A stretch of 38,798 nucleotides of DNA from a virus, in IMG/VR virus record IMGVR_UViG_3300047284_000549, positions 1 to 38,798 of that record; one strand, given 5' to 3'. Numbering within the stretch: the first letter of the stretch is position 1; every line of letters begins with the position of its first letter. Positions 1 to 5,900 of the stretch are shown one piece after another. The translations under genes were made by a program, and so were the position numbers. Under the pieces are notes generated by a model. That model made no database searches, had not been told where the DNA came from, and saw only the letters and a list, made by a program, of their open reading frames with translations.

Positions 1-9
1 AACGGACAT
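1..9 (-). CDS. First three codons of a downstream gene, probably terminase large subunit gp17 (partial)
   Basis: Only ATG TCC GTT (Met-Ser-Val) is visible before the window ends. The start is supported by a Shine-Dalgarno GGAG placed 6 nt upstream of the ATG and by the gap after the gp16 stop. The identity as the packaging ATPase/nuclease gp17 is inferred only from T4 gene order (13-14-15-16-17); three residues cannot confirm it. The leader is similar to that of gp16, where GGAGTTTAC also precedes the ATG. Confidence 0.5.
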
Positions 10-43
10 AGTAAACTCCGAAGTTAATTTCTTTCCTATATCT

Positions 44-51
44 TATTTATC
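44..51 (-). promoter_or_regulatory. Candidate T4-type late promoter, GATAAATA
   Basis: Read on the minus strand this is GATAAATA, one base off the T4 late consensus TATAAATA. It overlaps the gp16 stop codon and lies about 35 nt before the inferred gp17 ATG, leaving room for a short leader that keeps the GGAG ribosome site. Late promoters of this kind are read by the gp55 sigma-like factor with the gp33/gp45 co-activators in T4. Chance occurrence in AT-rich DNA is possible. Confidence 0.4.
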
Positions 52-493
52 CTTCTGCTTTCTTTTGCTGCTTCAGTAATTTTGATAGTTCAGCAGTTGA
101 CCCAACAAATAGTGCATTGGTTACATTTTGTGGACCAACAGATTTCTTTGGATTTTCAATCTCATTGACCTTTTTCTGCAAGTCAATTAGTTTATCAGTA
201 ACATCACCGACAGATTTGATTAGTTGACCAGCAACTTCATAAGCACGTGGGTGATCTGATTGTTGTGCCAAATCCAAAGCACCCTGAACTGCTTCTTGAC
301 CTTTCATGATTAATGTGTAGAGTTGTGCCCTACTATAATCATAATCATCTTTAATATCGTTATTATTTTTTGGTGGCTCTGTAATTTCTGTGGGAGTTGC
401 TTCTTTTACAATCTCACTAGAAACTTCAAAGACCTCATCCAATCCATCAAACTGGTTCATCTTGACCTGTGACTGGGTTCCATGTTCTTCCAT
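47..493 (-). CDS. 16: Terminase small subunit gp16
   Basis: About 148 residues; T4 gp16 is 164. Gp16 assembles as a ring and regulates the gp17 large terminase during headful packaging. Recognition rests on a T4 gp16-like layout: an acidic N-terminal part, a DDYDYSRAQLY motif, a long helical central stretch (YTLIMKGQEAVQGALDLAQQ onward, then a heptad-like LIDLQKKVNEIE) and a C-terminal NVTNALFVGSTAELSKLL motif that closely resembles the T4 C-terminal NATVFMGSPTELM. The frame is open back to an ATG at 535, but the ATG at 493 (protein start MEEHGTQ) has a strong GAGGAG 7 nt upstream, so 493 was chosen. It overlaps the end of gp15 by 47 bp. Order and overlap fit coordinated late expression with the neck genes. 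Confidence 0.85.
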   Translation of the reverse strand: MEEHGTQSQVKMNQFDGLDEVFEVSSEIVKEATPTEITEPPKNNNDIKDDYDYSRAQLYTLIMKGQEAVQGALDLAQQSDHPRAYEVAGQLIKSVGDVTDKLIDLQKKVNEIENPKKSVGPQNVTNALFVGSTAELSKLLKQQKKAEG

Positions 494-1241
494 CTGTAAA
501 CTCCTCAAATAATTCATTGAATCCAAAATCATCATTCCAATCTGCAGTCTCAGGATCTGGTTCTACAGAATAACGCAACTCACGTGCTGCAGTAGTCTCC
601 ATCGTTGAATATGTATCAACGATAGCCTTTCTGATTTCCTTGCCACTGTTATCTGTGACTGGACCATAAATGTAGGTTTTAGCTGTAAATGATAATGTAT
701 AAATTAAAGTTCTTCTCTCCTCAAACTCACCCTCATAATCATCTTGATATGACACATCATTAAGTGTTACTGGGAAATCTTTCTTCTCTCCAATTTCTGG
801 AAGAACATTAACTGTTATGGAGTAAAAGGGTTGGAAATATGGTAATATTTGTTCAACAATTTGTAAACCATCATCTTGATTTTTAGTTATGATTGAAAGT
901 GTAAAACCAACGTTGTATGGAACTGGCATATATGTAGTTTTCCCATCTGCACCTCTAACAGTTTGTGTTGGAGAAACCTTACGGGTTGCATCATACGAAA
1001 TTGACGACATTTCGAAAGCAATTCGAGGTAAAGTGATGGCAGCACTTTTCTTACTGTCCTCTAAGTTTCCAATCTGACGTAGACGAGCTAACCATTTCTG
1101 CTGACTACCATATGCCAGAGGAACTTTCATTGCCTCAATGACAGAACCATTCTTCCTTCTAATTTCAATGTTATTGAAAAGAGTACCGAATGCGATAACT
1201 GTCTTTCTAAAAATTTCGTTATATGTGTAAGTTCCTAACAT
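447..1241 (-). CDS. 15: Tail terminator / proximal tail sheath stabilisation protein gp15
   Basis: 264 residues, close to T4 gp15 (272). In T4, gp15 forms a hexamer at the head-proximal end of the tail, stabilises the polymerised sheath and provides the surface to which the head's neck (gp13/gp14) attaches. The N-terminus, with RKTVIAFGTLFNNI followed by a basic segment and AYGSQQKWLARL, is typical of gp15 in T4-like phages. The middle (GFTLSIITKNQDDGLQIVEQ, then ILPYFQPFYSITVNVLPEI) is also characteristic. The start overlaps the gp14 stop as TAATG, with a GGGAG 9 nt upstream of the ATG, so translational coupling is likely. The last 47 bp overlap the start of gp16. No membrane segments or signal are seen. 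Confidence 0.88.
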   Translation of the reverse strand: MLGTYTYNEIFRKTVIAFGTLFNNIEIRRKNGSVIEAMKVPLAYGSQQKWLARLRQIGNLEDSKKSAAITLPRIAFEMSSISYDATRKVSPTQTVRGADGKTTYMPVPYNVGFTLSIITKNQDDGLQIVEQILPYFQPFYSITVNVLPEIGEKKDFPVTLNDVSYQDDYEGEFEERRTLIYTLSFTAKTYIYGPVTDNSGKEIRKAIVDTYSTMETTAARELRYSVEPDPETADWNDDFGFNELFEEFTDGRTWNPVTGQDEPV

Positions 1242-2116
1242 TATACGTTGCTCCCAAAATTACCAACTTCACCAAATGGATTGTGCTCAGTGAAATCCAA
1301 AAGAATGTTCCCCTGATCTTCATAATATTTATTCTCATCATAATTGCTATTCATATTATCAAGTGTATTCGTGTATGCTACATTCCAAGATGCAGATGAA
1401 GTTTGACCAGTGATGACTTCTTGTGGTGCAAATTTACCAGTTCTGTTATAGATGACAAGTTTTCTTGTTGTTGGATTCCAAGATCTAACTTGTGCTGTAA
1501 TACCAGATGTTGCACCAGTAACGACTTCATCCACAACAAATGATCCAGTGCCACCAACGTTCAATGTTACTTCCACCGCAGTTGAAAGTGTTGTTTCGAT
1601 ATTATCAATATCTGCAATACCAGTATCGAGTTTTTCATCACTATATTCGAAGATTTCTGTCTTTAGATTCCAGACAAAATTCTTTCCAAACTGATAAAAT
1701 GGTGATTCATATTCAACAAAATTAATTTGAAATAGTTTCTTTGCCAGTGGAAACCAAATTAGATCACCTTCATTTGGTCTACCTTCAACAATTAATGTTG
1801 CGTTATCATCGACTGCCTCGGTAAATCTTTTTCTAGAAATAACAAATTCCATTTGATCAGTAATTCTCAAACCAAATTTACTGTACAGTTCTCCATCACC
1901 ACCGAATCCAGTTGTGTCGGCAATATATGCTTCTATTGCAAATGCTCCAGTGAATCTAGAAAGAGTATCTTCACGAAATACTTGATCTTCTTTATACAAT
2001 GTCCTTGGCAGATAATATACATCTCTACCAAACATTTTAATTTGTTCGATGACAAGACTCTCATGGAGATCTTGCTCACCAGTAATTGAATAGGAAAAGT
2101 AAGGATTAGTTGCCAT
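1241..2116 (-). CDS. 14: Neck protein gp14 with an added beta module near the C-terminus
   Basis: 291 residues against 256 for T4 gp14. Gp14 caps the portal side of the filled head with gp13 and makes the tail-docking site. The N-terminal two thirds (MATNPYFSYSITGEQDLHESL, then MFGRDVYYLPRTL and GDLIWFPLAKKLFQINFVEY) fit neck protein gp14 of T4-like cyanophages, and the C-terminal LDFTEHNPFGEV is the usual ending. Between them, at about residues 179-250 (DNA about 1370-1580), sits a GSF-x-VDEVVTGATSG-ITAQV-RSWN module, repeated as F-x-PQEVITGQTSSA. This resembles modules in the large baseplate/fibre proteins of this window rather than core gp14, and it accounts for the extra length. The ATG is 1 nt after the gp13 stop; only a weak ribosome site is seen, suggesting coupling. 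Confidence 0.85.
   Translation of the reverse strand: MATNPYFSYSITGEQDLHESLVIEQIKMFGRDVYYLPRTLYKEDQVFREDTLSRFTGAFAIEAYIADTTGFGGDGELYSKFGLRITDQMEFVISRKRFTEAVDDNATLIVEGRPNEGDLIWFPLAKKLFQINFVEYESPFYQFGKNFVWNLKTEIFEYSDEKLDTGIADIDNIETTLSTAVEVTLNVGGTGSFVVDEVVTGATSGITAQVRSWNPTTRKLVIYNRTGKFAPQEVITGQTSSASWNVAYTNTLDNMNSNYDENKYYEDQGNILLDFTEHNPFGEVGNFGSNV
1370..1580 (-). other. TSGA/TAxV beta module inside neck protein gp14
   Basis: The translated segment contains GTGSFVVDEVVTGATSG, then ITAQVRSWNPTTRKLVIYN, then GKFAPQEVITGQTSSASWNV. The pattern (F-x-x-x-E-x-(I/V)-x-G-x-(T)SG-x-x-A-x-V, then W-N-x-x-(T/S)-(R/K), then G-x-F) recurs in the 2,387-aa protein, gp8 (QITARGRVISWNSTTKVLKY), the 717-aa protein and the giant protein. 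It is a small beta-rich unit by appearance. Its presence in the neck complex is inferred to be a surface decoration. Confidence 0.6.
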
Positions 2117-2117
2117 A

Positions 2118-2915
2118 TTATCCGATCATGTCCATTGGTGGGAGTTCATATGTAGTTCTTAATTCATCATCTAACTTATGAAGTTCATCAATAGCATTAT
2201 TGTAAATTGCATCACCATTCATGGTAATACCACCAGGTAACTGAACATTTTGATATTTTGTCAAATTTGTACCCCAGTACTTTTTGATCATAGATGTAGC
2301 ATAATCTTTAACCCAAAGTTCATTGTAAATTTTCGTATATGCTACTGGATCTGTTGCACGAAGACACTCAAACACCATATAATCTCCATCGTGTACATCT
2401 GCACCCCAATCCATATCAATATACAAACGATTACCTGCTCTATTGTAACGAATTGGTTTAAAATGCTCTAGCATGAAATCGATCATGCTTAGATGCTGTT
2501 GGATCATATAATAATGATAGAACTGAGTAGAAGTAAAATCATATAAGTCATTTAGACGAATTTGATAACGAATATCAAACATATTCGCAGTTCCTTTGTC
2601 TGTGAAACCAAAAATGTTATCCACAGAAATTACCCAATCTGGAACGATTAGATAATTTTGCATTTCCGAATATGTAAATCCACCTACCGTACCAACAGTT
2701 GTGTTCGACTTTGCTGCATCAATTTCAGCTTGAGTAAACTGATGCTTTAGATAAACTCTCTCAACACCATCAAAATGAAACTCATTGAATTTTTGAAGAG
2801 TGTAATCAATAGCATCGTCAATCTGATCATCAGATACATTGACCTCTAATACTGGCTTCCCTAATTTACGAAGGCAGTATTCTTTAAGTGTTGCTTTTGA
2901 AGTTGGTTTTGCCAT
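2118..2915 (-). CDS. 13: Neck protein gp13
   Basis: 265 residues; T4 gp13 is 309. With gp14 it completes the head after packaging and forms the connector to the tail. The sequence begins MAKPTSKATLKEYCLRKLGKP, followed by VLEVNVSDDQIDDAIDYTL and FNEFHFDG. This is the standard gp13 start in T4-like phages, where 'LK-x-YCLR-x-LG-x-P-V-x-x-(V/I)N(V/I)' and a following acidic 'DD-Q-(I/V)-(D/E)-D-x-(I/V)' are well conserved. Later motifs AYTKIYNELWVKDYATSMIKKYWGTNL and MNGDAIYNNA also fit the family. The start lies 6 nt downstream of the fibre-gene stop with no convincing Shine-Dalgarno, so it probably depends on translation of the upstream gene. It heads the tight gp13-gp14-gp15-gp16 run. Confidence 0.9.
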   Translation of the reverse strand: MAKPTSKATLKEYCLRKLGKPVLEVNVSDDQIDDAIDYTLQKFNEFHFDGVERVYLKHQFTQAEIDAAKSNTTVGTVGGFTYSEMQNYLIVPDWVISVDNIFGFTDKGTANMFDIRYQIRLNDLYDFTSTQFYHYYMIQQHLSMIDFMLEHFKPIRYNRAGNRLYIDMDWGADVHDGDYMVFECLRATDPVAYTKIYNELWVKDYATSMIKKYWGTNLTKYQNVQLPGGITMNGDAIYNNAIDELHKLDDELRTTYELPPMDMIG

Positions 2916-2921
2916 GGGTTA

Positions 2922-5900
2922 TTAGAGTGGTAGGTAACGGATTGAAACATTATTTGTTCCACCTGCAGGAGCAGTATTGAATTTAACAACTGGTGAGAAT
3001 GTTGCAGTTGTAGTAGTACTATTGACAGATGCTACTGTAAAAGTAATATTTTCTGCCGAAGAACTTCCTCCAACCAAAAGACCACTGATGGTAATTGTGT
3101 TACCAACCGCATAATTAGTACCACCATTATTTACTGTAACTCCAGTGATCTGACCAGAACCACCTCTAGTTACATTGAAAGTTGCTCCAGTTCCAGATCC
3201 GTTAGTTGTTGAAGCAACTCCAGTATAAGTTTGATTTGCTGCTCCAACAACTGCAACACCAACTGGAGTTCCAATCGTTGAAATTTCTGCTCTTCTCAAA
3301 TATGTTAGGTTATTTGCAGAAAGTGTAATTGTTGTTCCTGAAATATTGGTGATTGTTGCGTTTGCAGCAATTCCAGCACCAGAAACTGGTTGTCCAACTA
3401 CTAAACCAGTTGAAGATGAAACAGTAACAGTATTCTCTCCACGATGACCACTTACTCCAGATAGCACAGTCTCATCAGCATAAGTATAATCAACTGTTGG
3501 TGTGGAAATTAATCCATCCACAATTACGAGTAAGTTATCTACTGAACGACCACTATTTGCCAAGAAAGCCGTTTTACTTCCGTCACCATTTGCTGGTACG
3601 TTACTGTATGTTAATTCATTTCTAGAAATATTAATAGCATTTCCAGCATCATTATATGTGACAGTTACTCCAGAATGTGATGCATTTGTAACAAGGGCAG
3701 CAGCTGCTGCATCCTGTGCTCTTTCTTCTGTGAAGTAAAGATTTGTCCCCTCAGTTAGATTGGTTGTTGACTTACCACTAAATGCAGTGTCAAATCTTGC
3801 TTGAGTATAGTATAGGTTCGTTCCTTCGGTTAGGTTTGTAGTGGTCTTTCCACCAAATGCTGTATCAAATCTTGCTTGGGTGTAATATAGATTTGTTCCC
3901 TCAGAAATATCTGTAGTTGAAGCAGATGCTCCAATAGTTGCTCTACCTTTTGCATCAACTGTAATTTTTGTATAAGTTCCAGCAGTTACACCAGAATTTG
4001 CAAGAATAATAGGAATGACTACGTTTGCAGAACCATTGAAGTTTTGTGCTGTTCCAGTTGCGTCACCACTAATATTAAATGTTCTCGATGTTTGTAAAGT
4101 AGTTGCTGTAGAAGCATTACCAGTTAGTGCACCAACAACACCTCCGTTTGCAGTAATTGCTCCAGTGAATGTGGATGTACCTGTTACTGATAGAGTACCA
4201 GAAGTAGTTACATTGCCAGTTGTATCGGCAACAGTAAATGCTGTTCCATCAACACTAATACCACCATTTGCTGCTAATGAACCAGTCAAGGTAGTATTTC
4301 CAGTGACACTCAAAGTGCCAGCAATACTTGTATTTCCTGTTGTATCTGCAACAGTAAATGCTGTTCCATCGACACTAATACCACCATTTGCTGCCAATGA
4401 ACCAATTAAAGTAGTTGATCCAGTGACAGATAAAGTAGATGATAGTGTTGTTGTTCCAGTTACACCAAATGTACCACCCACAGTAGCATTACTAGATACT
4501 CCTAAAGTTCCAGTGATAGATGCAGATGCCGTTGCTGGATTGAATACAAAAATATCTGCTGCAGAAGAATTTTTGATCGTCAGTGATCCAGCATTTAGTG
4601 TTACTGATGAACTGGTTGATAATGTATTAGTTAATGATACTGCACCATTGAATGTCGAAGTAGCAGTTACTGTTAAGGTATCTGAAGATGCATTACCTAA
4701 AGTTGTATTACCATTTGCAATTAAATTGCCAGAAAGTGTAGTAATTCCAGTGACACCCAGAGTTGATGATAAAGTAGTTGCTCCAGTTACTGCAAGAGTT
4801 CCACCAACTGAAGTATTGCTACCAACAAAAAGTTTCTTCGTAATTGCTACACCACCAGCAGTATAGATTGATGAGGTTTGATCTGTTGCTGAGGCAGCAT
4901 CTGTAGAATTATTTTGCTTAATAATTCCAGAATAAGTTTGTGTGCCCTGATAATCAATACCACCCTGATAAACTGCAGCACCATAAACTTTAAGATCACC
5001 ATTAACCACAAAGTTTTCACCAATATGAGCACCACCAGTAACTTGTAATGCACCTTCAAGTGCTGGGAGGCTATTGCCAGAAGGAATTGGTCTAGAAGTT
5101 GAATTTGTAATTGATGCAATTCCAGCAACACCCAGAGTTGATGATAAAGTAGTTGCTGCAGATACACCCAAAGTTCCTGCAATTGCTGTATTACCGTTTG
5201 AAGCAGTAACGACAAATCTATTAGAATTGACTGAAAGATCACCCGTGATACCAACAGTGCTTGAGAAAGTAGAAGCACCAGTGTGACCAGTTGTTCCAGT
5301 AAACGTAGTGTTACCAGTAACACCTAAAGTTCCAGCAATAGTAGTATTACCCGTTGCACCAGAAACAATAAACTTGTTTGTGTTTACGGTGATGTCATAT
5401 GCACCTGGCATCGTTAGGCCAGTGATATTTACCAGTGCTCTGCTGGAGTTGATGACAGATGTATTATTAACTTTGTAATCCTTACCAGAAGCAGTATTCC
5501 AGTGCTCACTAGAAGTCCAGTTTGTATTTGTAGAATCCCAAATAATAGTTTTATCTGTTGCTCCACGAAGGGTTAATCCACCTCCATCAGCTGTGGCATT
5601 TGTTGGTGAAGCAACTGAACCCAACTCAATATTTTTGTCATCGATAGTCATCGTGACAGAATTTACTGTAGTTGTAGTTCCATTGACGGTCAAGTTACCA
5701 GTGACGGTAATGTTACCACCCACTGCAAGATTATTGGATCCTGAAATAGTAACAGGAGCATTGAATGTTGATGTAGCATTTACAGTTAGTGAGTCAGTAG
5801 ATGCATCACCTAAAGTTGAGTTTGCATTTGCAATTAAATTGCCAGAAAGTGTAGTAACTCCAGTAACACCTAACGTTGATGAAAGGGTAGTTGCTCCACC

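Noticed and set aside
494-535. Upstream ATG at 535 as the gp16 start
   Set aside because: The ATG at 493 has a strong GAGGAG at good spacing, whereas the added 14 residues lie deep in the gp15 coding region and have no good ribosome site.
1326-1333. AATAAATA on the minus strand inside gp14 as a late promoter for gp15
   Set aside because: It lies within coding sequence about 85 nt before the gp15 start in AT-rich DNA; the gp15 start is already explained by coupling.
4015-4866. Plus-strand open frame of 283 residues
   Set aside because: It is antisense to the fibre shaft; its Val/Pro-rich repeats (VVAPVTPRV type) are the reverse reading of the sense repeats, with no ribosome site or promoter of its own.
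4847-5323. Minus-strand frame of 158 residues inside the fibre gene
   Set aside because: It lies in another frame of the same repeats, is composed almost only of Leu/Gln/Val repeats and has no independent start signal.
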